A stretch of DNA of 32,608 nucleotides from an uncultured Bacteroides sp. (GTDB lineage: Bacteria; Bacteroidota; Bacteroidia; Bacteroidales; Bacteroidaceae): the NCBI GenBank assembly GCA_949288715.1, contig CASELH010000029.1:1-32608 (forward strand), given 5' to 3'. Both the position numbers and the translations under genes were made by a program. How positions within the stretch are numbered: position 1 is the stretch's first letter; every line of letters begins with the position of its first letter. The notes under the pieces are model-generated. The model saw only the letters and a list, made by a program, of their open reading frames with translations, had not been told where the DNA came from and made no database searches. This document shows, piece by piece, positions 1 to 6,899 of this stretch.

Positions 1-56
1 TATAGTTGTGTCTATCGTTTTAGTATCGCGCATCTGAACGCGTCTATTATTTTAGT

Positions 57-380
57 TTATGAACAAAGAAAGTGTCTAGTGAAATCAGGAAAAGACACAT
101 CGTTTTTCTCATCGGGTTCAGTACTGTACCCTGCACGCTGAGTAGTAACATAGTAAGGGCCGTTTTCATTCACATACACCCAATAGGTATGCCCCTCTTT
201 CTTGAACATTAAAGAATTGTCCGATTCATCAATAGTAGGTACATAACCCTCTGTACGCAAGAATTGGCGAATGCCGTTCTGCATGGCTTGCTGCCCGGCG
301 GTAAGGTTCTTTTGCGCGTAGAGCGCAGGGCACGTTGCCAATGATATGGCAAAGAGCAGGAAAAGAAATAACTTTTTCAT
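57..380 (-). CDS. small secreted protein of unknown function
   Basis: A 107-residue protein. I chose the MKKLFLFLL start because it opens a clean signal peptide (Lys-Lys, a run of Leu/Phe, and an Ala-rich end near PALYAQ, probably cut after about residue 22). The open frame continues upstream for 42 codons, but that part crosses a terminator and two promoter-like sequences, so it is not used. The mature part has a repeated hydrophobic/aromatic pattern (LRTEGYVPTIDESDNSLMF, then HTYWVYVNENGPYYV) that suggests a small alpha/beta domain. I cannot assign a function; it probably acts in the periplasm. It seems to be its own transcription unit, with two overlapping promoter matches just upstream. 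The window ends 56 bases beyond its stop codon. Confidence 0.75.
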   Translation of the reverse strand: MKKLFLFLLFAISLATCPALYAQKNLTAGQQAMQNGIRQFLRTEGYVPTIDESDNSLMFKKEGHTYWVYVNENGPYYVTTQRAGYSTEPDEKNDVSFPDFTRHFLCS

Positions 381-389
381 GACACAATA

Positions 390-448
390 CAAATTTAAGG
401 GATTCATATACATTGGCAAATATATGTTTTCCGTTTTAAAAATGCAAG
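390..448 (-). promoter_or_regulatory. two overlapping Bacteroides-type promoters for the small secreted protein
   Basis: On the minus strand CTTG (448-445) is followed after 20 nt by TATATTTG (424-417). TTTG (420-417) is followed after 19 nt by TAAATTTG (397-390). Both fit the Bacteroides -33/-7 pattern. The predicted starts are near 411 and 384, ahead of the ATG at 380. Confidence 0.6.
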
Positions 449-460
449 CATAATGCCTAT

Positions 461-496
461 AAAAAAGCCCGGGGCGCACCCCCATGCGCTCCGGGC
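461..496 (-). terminator. intrinsic terminator, minus strand
   Basis: An 11-bp stem (467-477 with 486-496, one mismatched pair) around an 8-nt loop is followed on the minus strand by six T (466-461). It can end transcription coming from buk or from the promoter-like sequence at 545-574. It lies upstream of the promoters of the small secreted protein. Confidence 0.8.
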
Positions 497-574
497 CGAC
501 AGTCAAAAATCGACCTTAATCAATTTATTAACTTAACACGGGGGCAAAGATAGGCTTTTCTGCTGAAGTACAAG
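461..574 (-). ncRNA. candidate small RNA transcription unit (promoter 545-574, terminator 461-496)
   Basis: On the minus strand CTTG (574-571), 18 nt, then TATCTTTG (552-545) form a good Bacteroides promoter with a predicted start near 539. The strong terminator ends at 461, which gives a transcript of about 80 nt. It has no plausible ORF and consists of an AT-rich 5' half followed by the terminator hairpin. The next gene has separate promoters beyond the terminator, so this is not simply its leader. The alternative is that the hairpin is just the buk terminator and the promoter match is chance. I recognise no RNA family. Confidence 0.4.
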
Positions 575-633
575 CATGTTTTGCCGGAAAAGTTGGGCGG
601 AAGCCCCGAAAAATGTGGCGTGCGCGCACCCCA

Positions 634-1716
634 TCAGCGGTACTGCTGCGCGCGCAGCTCGCCGCGCAGCACGCCCAGGGCGTTCAGGGCCAGGGCCTGC
701 AGCTCGTCTTCGCCGGGGTAGACGTGGACGGGCGCCAGGAACTGCACCCGCTCCTTCAGCCGCTCCACCACGTAGGCGGAGTGGGCTATGCCGCCCGTCA
801 CCAGCGTGGCGTCCACCTCGCCCCGCAGGGCCACGGCCGCGCCGCCCACGCTCTTGGCCACCTGGTAAATCATGGCGTCCAGCACCAGGCGGGCATGCTC
901 GTCGCCCTCCTCCGTGATGCGGCGCACCACCTCCTGCACGTCCGTCGTGCCCAGGTGGGCGGCCAGCCCCGCGTGCCCCGAGATGCGTCGCTTCAGCTCC
1001 GCCTGGGTGAAGCGGCGCGAGTAGCACAAGTCCACCAGCGCCCCGGCAGGCAGCGTGCCCGCCCGCTCGGGGGAGAAGGGGCCCTCGCCGTCCAGCGCGT
1101 TGTTCACATCCACGCAGCGCCCCCGCCGGTGTGCCCCGATGGAGATGCCCCCGCCCAGGTGGATGATGATGAGGTTGAGGTCTTCGTACGCCACCGTCCG
1201 CCCCTCCCTGGCGGAGAGCTCGCGGGCGAAGCGGCGGGCAATGGCGCGCTGGTTCAGCGCGTGCCAGATGGTGATGCGCGGCAGCAGGGGCGAGCCGGTC
1301 AGCCGGGCCACGTCGTCCAGCTCGTCCACCACGCCCGGGTCGGCCATGAAGGCCCGGCAGCCCGGCATCGCCAGGGCCAGTTCGTGCGCAATGAGGCAGC
1401 CCAGGTTGCAGGCATGTTGGTGCAGGGCGTGCATCAGGTCGTCCAGCATGGCGTCGTTCACCTCATACACCCCGCCGGCGATGGGTTTCAGCAGTCCGCC
1501 CCTTCCTATCACCGCGTCGAAGCGCAGGGGCACTCCCTCCTCCTGCAGCGTGGCCGCCACCAGGCCTTTGCGGAACTCAAACTGGTCGATGACGCGGGGA
1601 AAGCGGGCCAGCTCGTCCACCCGGTGGCGGATGGTGCGCACCAGCACGGGCCGCTCGTCTTCATACACGGCAATCTTGGTGGAGGTAGAGCCGGGGTTTA
1701 TGGCTAATATCTTCAT
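634..1716 (-). CDS. buk: butyrate kinase
   Basis: A 360-residue cytosolic kinase of the acetate/propionate kinase (ASKHA) superfamily. It transfers phosphate between butanoyl phosphate (or a branched-chain acyl phosphate) and ADP, making ATP by substrate-level phosphorylation. Visible marks are the N-terminal phosphate loop NPGSTSTK (residues 7-14), a conserved VIGRGGLLKPIAGGVYEVN stretch, the second phosphate loop HLGGGISIGAH in the middle, and the C-terminal LVTGGIAHS adenosine-site region. The length matches the family (about 355). It is the second gene after the phosphotransacylase, separated by 69 nt that hold a perfect inverted repeat. Whether its substrate in vivo is butyrate or isobutyrate/isovalerate cannot be read from sequence. 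Confidence 0.93.
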   Translation of the reverse strand: MKILAINPGSTSTKIAVYEDERPVLVRTIRHRVDELARFPRVIDQFEFRKGLVAATLQEEGVPLRFDAVIGRGGLLKPIAGGVYEVNDAMLDDLMHALHQHACNLGCLIAHELALAMPGCRAFMADPGVVDELDDVARLTGSPLLPRITIWHALNQRAIARRFARELSAREGRTVAYEDLNLIIIHLGGGISIGAHRRGRCVDVNNALDGEGPFSPERAGTLPAGALVDLCYSRRFTQAELKRRISGHAGLAAHLGTTDVQEVVRRITEEGDEHARLVLDAMIYQVAKSVGGAAVALRGEVDATLVTGGIAHSAYVVERLKERVQFLAPVHVYPGEDELQALALNALGVLRGELRAQQYR

Positions 1717-1729
1717 AAGTGGTTAGTGT

Positions 1730-1796
1730 TTAGTGATTAGTGATTAATGGGTAGTGGTTGAGGGACAGCGGAGCGGGATTAATCACTAATCACTAA
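1730..1796. repeat. 19-bp perfect inverted repeat with heptamer arms between ptb and buk
   Basis: The left arm (1730-1748) and right arm (1778-1796) are exact reverse complements around a 29-nt loop. Each arm is two tandem copies of TTAGTGA plus TTAAT. The right arm also contains the last two codons and the stop of ptb. There is no T-run, so it does not look like an ordinary terminator. It could form a cruciform, or in RNA a stable hairpin that separates the expression of the two genes. Confidence 0.85.
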
Positions 1797-2709
1797 CCCG
1801 CTCACCCTTAACCAAGCAGGCCATGGCCATGCTGTAGTACTTCGAGAGGCCGCTGTCGCTGCGCGAGGGCAGCACCACGGGGCAAGTGGGGCCCTGCAGC
1901 AGTCCAGCCATCTCTGCCCCGGCAAAGAGGGTCATGGCCTTATAGAAGGCATTGCCACTCTCAATGTTGGGGAAGATAAGCACATCCGCCTCCCCGTCGA
2001 TAGGCGAGGCAATGCCCTTGATGTCGCCGCTGGTCTTCTCGCAGGCCGTCTTCACGTCCAGCGGTCCGTCGATGATGACGTCGCCAAACTCGCCCGCCTC
2101 GGCCAGCTCCACGATGTTCACATAGTCCAATGAGTGGGGAAACTTGGCGCTGACCTTCTCCGTGCAGTGTATCAGCGCAATGCGCGGCCTCTGTATGCCG
2201 AAGCGGCGGCACGTGTGGATGGCGTACCAAATCATCTCGATGCGCTGCTGCAGCGTGGGCCGGGGAATGACTGCCGCGTCGGTGAAGAACAGCAGCTTGT
2301 GGTAGGCCGGAATCTGCATCACCGCCAGGTGGGTGAGCACCTTGCCGCGGGGCAGCAGTCCGTGCTCCTTGTCCAGGATGGCGTGCAGCAGGTTGTCGGT
2401 GTTGATGATGCCCTTCATCAGGATGTCCGCCTCGCCCCGGCGCACCAGCCCGACGGCCAGGCGTGCGGCCTCGTCGGGGTCGTCCACAGGCACGGTGTGC
2501 ACCAGGCCGGGGTAGTGTTGCAGCGTGGGATATTGCTTTAGCACCCCCGGGTCGCCTATCATGAGGAACTCGGCAATGCCCTCCTTCAGGGCACGGGCAA
2601 TGGCGTACTCTGTATTCGGGTCTTTGGCACAGACCACGGCGATGCGCCTGCGCTTTTGCAGCGCCTGCAGGTGTGCGGTAAGCTCGTCAAAGTTTCGTAT
2701 GGGTTGCAT
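1786..2709 (-). CDS. ptb: phosphate butyryltransferase
   Basis: A 307-residue protein of the phosphate acetyl/butyryltransferase family. It converts acyl-CoA and phosphate to acyl phosphate and CoA, the step before butyrate kinase. The sequence is collinear with the family: an N-terminal Rossmann-like half (RIAVVCAKDPNTEYAIARAL), ADILMKGIINTDNLLHAIL in the middle (the typical lMKG.i.T..lm.aiL), then LLFFTDAAVIPRPTL and a C-terminal VLIFPNIESGNAFYKAM block with SRSDSGLSKYYSMAMA near the end. It opens the ptb-buk operon. A promoter ends about 20 nt upstream of the ATG, so the leader is short. The terminal codons are part of a 19-bp inverted repeat. Confidence 0.93.
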   Translation of the reverse strand: MQPIRNFDELTAHLQALQKRRRIAVVCAKDPNTEYAIARALKEGIAEFLMIGDPGVLKQYPTLQHYPGLVHTVPVDDPDEAARLAVGLVRRGEADILMKGIINTDNLLHAILDKEHGLLPRGKVLTHLAVMQIPAYHKLLFFTDAAVIPRPTLQQRIEMIWYAIHTCRRFGIQRPRIALIHCTEKVSAKFPHSLDYVNIVELAEAGEFGDVIIDGPLDVKTACEKTSGDIKGIASPIDGEADVLIFPNIESGNAFYKAMTLFAGAEMAGLLQGPTCPVVLPSRSDSGLSKYYSMAMACLVKGERVSD

Positions 2710-2729
2710 AGTATTCGCTGGTTTTTGCC

Positions 2730-2761
2730 CAAAGGTATGTCATTCTGTCGACATTTCCAAC
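2730..2761 (-). promoter_or_regulatory. promoter of the ptb-buk operon
   Basis: On the minus strand GTTG (2761-2758), 20 nt, then TACCTTTG (2737-2730) match the Bacteroides -33/-7 consensus. The predicted start is near 2724, which gives a leader of about 15 nt before the ptb ATG at 2709. Confidence 0.7.
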
Positions 2762-2802
2762 GGTTCCCGGCGAAAACTGCGCGTTGCCGCTTACCATTTG
2801 CA

Positions 2803-4206
2803 CTATACGCCCTGCTTCAGCCGCTCCACGTAGGCGTCTATGCGGTGCAGCTCCGCCGGGATGTCGATGCCCTGCGGGCAGTGGGGGCTGCACTGGTTGC
2901 ACCCTATGCAGTGGCTGGCCTGGCGCAGCCGGGGCACACTGCGGTCGTAGCCCACCAGGTAGGCGCGGCGGGCACGGCGATAGTGCTCGTCCTGCGTGCT
3001 TTCGGCAATGTTGCCCTCATTGAGGCACTTGTTGTAGTGCAGCAGTATGGCGGGGATGTCTATGCCATAGGGGCAGGGCATGCAATACTTGCAGTCGTTG
3101 CACGGAATGGTGTCGCGCTGCATCATGAGGTCGGCGGCGCGTTGCAGGAAGTCCAGGTCGTCCTCCGTCAACGGCTTCAGGGGGCTGTACGTGCGCAGGT
3201 TGTCTTGCAGGTGCTCCATGCGCGTCATGCCGCTCAGCACCGTCAGCACGCCCGGGAAGTTGCCCGCAAAGCGGAAGGCCCACGAGGCCACGCTCGCCTC
3301 CGGCTCGCGCTGCTTCAGCATGGCCACCACGTCGTTGGCTACGTTGGACAGCCGTCCGCCCAGCAGCGGCTCCATGATGACGGCAGGAATGCCTCGCTTG
3401 GCCAGTTCGCCATACAGATACTCGGCATCGGTGTTGCGCGGGTTTATCTGCTTGGCATACTTCCAGTCCAGGTAGTTCAGCTGAATCTGCACGAAGTCCC
3501 ATTTGTACTTGTCGTGCTCGGCCAGCAGGCGGTCGAACACCCGGATGTCCCCGTGGTACGAGAAGCCCAGGTTGCGGATGCGTCCTGCCGCGCGCTCCTC
3601 CAGCAGGAAGTCCAGCACACCGTTCTTGATGTAGCGGCTCTCAAACTCCTCCATGCCGTGGGTGCCCATGCCTATGCCGTGCAACAGATAATAGTCTATG
3701 TAGTCCACCTGCAAGGCCCTCATGGAGTTGCGATACATGCCGATGGATGCCTCCCTGCTCCAAGTGGAGGGGGCGAAGTTGGACAGCTTGGTGGCCACGA
3801 AGTACTTTTCCCTGGAGTGCCGGCTCAAGGCCATGCCCGTGGCGCGCTCCGACCCGCCCCGGCAATAGGCAGGCGACGTGTCGAAGTAGTTCACCCCGTG
3901 CTCCAGGGCATAGTCCACCATGCGGTTCACCATCTCCTGGTCGATGGCTTCGTTGCCCTCGCGTGCCGAGCGGCCTCCCACCGAGGGCAGGCGCATCATG
4001 CCAAAGCCCAGCAGCGACACCTTGTCGCCTGTCTTGGGATTGGTGCGATAGGTCATTTGCCCTGCGGGAATCTCGCCTGCGGACGTCTGTCCTTCCCGAC
4101 CATTAGTGCCACAGGCCGCCAGGCCGGCACCTGCCATGCCCGCTGCGCCCATCAGCTTGAAGAAGTCGCGGCGGGATATCTTGTCTCTGTTCTTTCCGTT
4201 TTCCAT
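2803..4206 (-). CDS. Tat-type aldo/keto reductase lipoprotein with two C-terminal 4Fe-4S motifs
   Basis: A 467-residue exported oxidoreductase. The N terminus has a twin-arginine motif (SRRDFFKLMG, residues 11-20), a hydrophobic stretch and a lipobox-like LAAC (Cys32), so it is probably a Tat-exported, membrane-anchored protein. Residues 60-345 form an aldo/keto reductase barrel with the expected tetrad Asp109, Tyr114, Lys140 and His176. The C-terminal extension has two cysteine clusters, CNDCKYCMPCPYGIDIP (369-385) and CIGCNQCSPHCPQGIDIP (433-450), typical of 4Fe-4S binding. I started at MENGKN because the upstream extension of the frame runs through the 3' end of the polyferredoxin gene; the intergenic gap is 11 nt, which suggests one operon. 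The substrate is unknown. NADPH supply outside the cytosol would be unusual, so electrons probably arrive through the Fe-S centres. Confidence 0.88.
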   Translation of the reverse strand: MENGKNRDKISRRDFFKLMGAAGMAGAGLAACGTNGREGQTSAGEIPAGQMTYRTNPKTGDKVSLLGFGMMRLPSVGGRSAREGNEAIDQEMVNRMVDYALEHGVNYFDTSPAYCRGGSERATGMALSRHSREKYFVATKLSNFAPSTWSREASIGMYRNSMRALQVDYIDYYLLHGIGMGTHGMEEFESRYIKNGVLDFLLEERAAGRIRNLGFSYHGDIRVFDRLLAEHDKYKWDFVQIQLNYLDWKYAKQINPRNTDAEYLYGELAKRGIPAVIMEPLLGGRLSNVANDVVAMLKQREPEASVASWAFRFAGNFPGVLTVLSGMTRMEHLQDNLRTYSPLKPLTEDDLDFLQRAADLMMQRDTIPCNDCKYCMPCPYGIDIPAILLHYNKCLNEGNIAESTQDEHYRRARRAYLVGYDRSVPRLRQASHCIGCNQCSPHCPQGIDIPAELHRIDAYVERLKQGV

Positions 4207-4217
4207 ATCCTTGCGTG

Positions 4218-5738
4218 TTATAGTTCTCTGTGCACTTCGTTTCCTTCCACATATATTGCGCTGAACGGGCGTGCCGGGCAAAGGTTTTCGCAGGCCCCGC
4301 ACCCTATGCACCGCTCCACATTGACGGCGGGAATCTTGGGCGAGTCCGCGTTGCCCGCCTCGGAGGGCACCATCTGTATGGCTCCCGACGGGCAATGGCG
4401 GGCACAGTTACCACACTCCACGCCGTCAGTCAGCGGCACGCAGTTCTTCTTAACCCACACGGCACGGCCTATCTGCGTGGCCGATTTCTCCGCCAAGTCC
4501 GTCAGATGAATGGCATCGGTTGGGCAGACTTCGGCACAACGCCCGCACTCGGGGCGGCAATACCCGCGCTCGTAGCTCATCTCGGGCTGCATCAGCCTCA
4601 ATGGGTCGGTGGAGGGGCGAAGCACCCCGTTGGGGCACACCGACACGCACAATTGGCAGGCGGTGCAGTGCTGTGCAAAGTGCCTCAGGCTCCTTGCGCC
4701 GGGTGGCACAATCGGAGTCTTGCGCTCAGGGATTTTCTTATCCTCAATCACCGCCAGGCCACCGTCTACCTTCTTCTCCTGCGCCTTCAAGGCCACCGTA
4801 GTGGCCACCAAAGCCGTGGCGGTAAGGAATGAACGGCGGGCAGCCCTCTCAACTTCCCCTGTGGGAGAGCTTTGGCTATCCGACTTTACGTTCTCCCTCT
4901 CCTTGCGGGGGAGAGCCTGAGAGGGGCTATGCTTGTAACTGATAGCTCCCTTATGGCACTTCCCTATGCAATCCATGCAGGCCACGCAGCGGCTGTAGTC
5001 TATCCGGTGGTTGGCAATGTCGATGCAAGCCGCCTTGCAATTCCTGGCGCAGAGCTTGCAGTTCACGCACTTGTCCGTGTCGATTACCGGCTTCAACCAC
5101 GCCCAACGGGCCAGGAAGCCCAGCACCGTGCCTACCGGGCAGATGGTGTTGCAATACGTCCGCCCGTTGCGCCACGCCAATATGCCGATGACAACAAAGG
5201 TGAGCAAGGCTATTAGGAACGTCGGTAGGCTCTTCAGCCACACGTCCGTCCCGTAGAAGGCATAGCTGTCGGCACGCTCGGCCAGATAGGCCAGCAGGTT
5301 GTTGCCCCAGCCGTAAACGGGGGCCAGCAGGTTACTTGCAATCCGCCCGTAGGAACTGTAAGGTGCCAGCAGGGCAGCCAGCGAGCCCAACCCCGCCACC
5401 AGGGCCACAATGAATACCACTAATACACCATAGCGCAGCCACGACAAAGCGGGCGAGTAGCTGTAGCGGTTCTTCCGCTGCTTCTTGCCCAACCAGGCAA
5501 CGGCATCCTGCATCACGCCCAGCGGACAAATCACCGAGCAATACACCCGCCCGCAGACAAGCGTCAGCAATATTAAGAACACCACCACGCCCGCATTCGC
5601 GGCCAGTAGCGCGGGCAAGAACTGTATCTTCGCCATCCATCCCAACCAGGCATGCACCGTCCCCGTAAAGTCGAGGAACAGCAACGTGATGCCCACAAAG
5701 AACAGGACGGCCAACGTCAATCTGATTTTACGTAACAT
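4218..5738 (-). CDS. NapH/NapG-like membrane polyferredoxin (4Fe-4S)
   Basis: A 506-residue redox protein in two parts. Residues 1-270 resemble NapH/YccM: transmembrane segments at about 8-24, 38-62, 100-126 and 170-190, the CysxxxCysPro motifs CSVICP (67-72) and CNTICP (196-201), and two ferredoxin motifs starting at Cys224 and Cys251. Residues 300-506 resemble NapG: a twin-arginine-like RRSFLTATAL (301-310), then four cysteine clusters near 358-369, 394-405, 433-449 and 477-487. The likely role is to pass electrons from the quinone pool to extracytoplasmic acceptors, probably the reductase encoded next. I started at MLRKIRL; the longer frame adds 64 residues without family character. The linker at residues 271-299 is encoded by a palindromic repeat element. 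The NapH-NapG arrangement itself is probably ancestral in the family. Confidence 0.87.
   Translation of the reverse strand: MLRKIRLTLAVLFFVGITLLFLDFTGTVHAWLGWMAKIQFLPALLAANAGVVVFLILLTLVCGRVYCSVICPLGVMQDAVAWLGKKQRKNRYSYSPALSWLRYGVLVVFIVALVAGLGSLAALLAPYSSYGRIASNLLAPVYGWGNNLLAYLAERADSYAFYGTDVWLKSLPTFLIALLTFVVIGILAWRNGRTYCNTICPVGTVLGFLARWAWLKPVIDTDKCVNCKLCARNCKAACIDIANHRIDYSRCVACMDCIGKCHKGAISYKHSPSQALPRKERENVKSDSQSSPTGEVERAARRSFLTATALVATTVALKAQEKKVDGGLAVIEDKKIPERKTPIVPPGARSLRHFAQHCTACQLCVSVCPNGVLRPSTDPLRLMQPEMSYERGYCRPECGRCAEVCPTDAIHLTDLAEKSATQIGRAVWVKKNCVPLTDGVECGNCARHCPSGAIQMVPSEAGNADSPKIPAVNVERCIGCGACENLCPARPFSAIYVEGNEVHREL
4844..4926. repeat. palindromic repeat element inside the polyferredoxin gene
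   Basis: An 83-bp stretch is bounded by CCCTCTCA (4844-4851) and its reverse complement TGAGAGGG (4918-4925). Inside are purine/pyrimidine palindromic runs (CCCCTGTGGGAGAG and CTCTCCTTGCGGGGGAGAG). It looks like the small intergenic CCTCTCC/GGAGAGG repeats of Bacteroidetes, but it is read in frame as 29 polar residues (271-299) between the two halves of the protein. Confidence 0.65.
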
Positions 5739-5951
5739 AACTTCCAACTCTTTTTTACCGCTTGCAAAGATAAGGCGCAGAAGCCTGACACACCTTACCA
5801 AAATTACGGGAAGTGATGCACGGATTACTGTTTCCGCCCCGCCCACCGGCCTGCAAACCGCAATTCTGGCATTTTCTTCTGCCCTATGTGTAAAAGGAGT
5901 GCAGACCGGCATGCTTACCTTTGCCTCCACAAATCACAAAACCATTTACCT
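5739..5951. promoter_or_regulatory. divergent promoter region, polyferredoxin / EFR1-like gene
   Basis: A -7-like TATCTTTG lies on the minus strand at 5772-5765, about 27 nt before the polyferredoxin ATG. A TACCTTTG lies on the plus strand at 5916-5923, 28 nt before the EFR1-like ATG. Neither has a -33 TTG at the best distance, so both are only candidate promoters, perhaps activator-dependent ones (an AraC regulator is encoded next door). Confidence 0.35.
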
Positions 5952-6896
5952 ATGATGGAAACCAACCACAAACTCAACCGCCGCGAGGCCCTGAAGCGTA
6001 TGGGCCTACTCGTGGCAGGCAGCGTGGCCGCCGCATCGGGAACATTTACACTATCGTCCTGCTCGGCTCCTAAGTCCCGCCGCATCATCTTCTATTTTAC
6101 CGGAACCGGCAATTGCCTCTACGTGGCGCGCCAGCTGGCCAACGCAGAGACCACCCTGCTCAGCATCCCCCAGCTGGTGAAGCAAGGCAAATATGACTTC
6201 GAGGCCGACGAGATAGGCATTGTCTACCCCATCTACGGCCACATGCCGCCCTACATGGTGAAAGAGTTCATTCGGAAAGCCCGGCTGAAGGCCGGTTACA
6301 AATTTGCCGTCCTCACCTTCGGCGCCCGCAAGTGCAACGCCGTGGAGCTGTGGGACGAAGCCGCCCGCAAGGCCGGACACACCTTTGACTACATCACCAC
6401 CATGATTATGGTGGACAACTGGCTGCCCAACTTCGACATGAACGAGCAGATGAAGCTGGACAAGCACATCCCCGAAAGCCTGCAGCGCATCAATGCCGAC
6501 CTCGCCGCCCGCCGCCGCTGGCACGAGCCCGTCACTGAGGAAGAGCGCCGGATGCACGCCGGCTTCATGGCCTACACCGGCCTCGACCCCGAAAAGGGCT
6601 TTGTGATGAAAAGCGAGAAATACTTCCGGGTGACCGACCGTTGCGTGGATTGCGGCATCTGCACCTACGTGTGCCCACGGGGCAACTACGCGCTCACCTC
6701 GCGCGGGGTGAAGGCCGAGGGCGACTGCGAATTCTGTTTTGCCTGCATACACAACTGCCCGCAGAAGGCCATACAGTTTGCCCACCTGCCCGACGACCCC
6801 CTGCTGGCACGCGGCGAAGTGAACCCCGACGCCCGCTATCGTAACGAGCACATCTCGCTCTACGACCTGAAGGCGGCCAACAACCAGCTGCTGTAG
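5952..6896 (+). CDS. EFR1-like flavodoxin/ferredoxin fusion with Tat signal
   Basis: A 314-residue redox protein. The start is one of two adjacent Met codons at 5952 and 5955; the longer frame adds 22 unlikely residues. NRREALKRMG (9-18) is a twin-arginine motif, followed by a hydrophobic stretch and a lipobox-like LSSC (Cys37), so it is probably exported and lipid-anchored. Residues 44-150 form a flavodoxin-like domain with the FMN phosphate loop FYFTGTGN (47-54) and a YPIYGHMPPY stretch. Two 4Fe-4S motifs follow, CVDCGICTYVCP (231-242) and CEFCFACIHNCP (259-270). This is the architecture of the EFR1 ferredoxin family. It probably exchanges electrons with the divergent Tat-type reductase and polyferredoxin. 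Flavodoxins are usually cytosolic, so the export signal is notable. Confidence 0.85.
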   Translation: MMETNHKLNRREALKRMGLLVAGSVAAASGTFTLSSCSAPKSRRIIFYFTGTGNCLYVARQLANAETTLLSIPQLVKQGKYDFEADEIGIVYPIYGHMPPYMVKEFIRKARLKAGYKFAVLTFGARKCNAVELWDEAARKAGHTFDYITTMIMVDNWLPNFDMNEQMKLDKHIPESLQRINADLAARRRWHEPVTEEERRMHAGFMAYTGLDPEKGFVMKSEKYFRVTDRCVDCGICTYVCPRGNYALTSRGVKAEGDCEFCFACIHNCPQKAIQFAHLPDDPLLARGEVNPDARYRNEHISLYDLKAANNQLL

Positions 6897-6899
6897 CCC

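Noticed and set aside
613-1707. Long open frame on the plus strand opposite buk
   Set aside because: It is the antisense shadow of a GC-rich gene; its translation is rich in His/Gln/Arg without family character, while the minus strand encodes a complete butyrate kinase.
4207-4395. N-terminal extension of the aldo/keto reductase
   Set aside because: It overlaps the 3' end of the polyferredoxin gene, has no family character and would bury the Tat signal.
2656-4509. 617-codon open frame on the plus strand opposite the aldo/keto reductase
   Set aside because: Shadow frame over two recognisable minus-strand genes (ptb end, reductase and polyferredoxin end).
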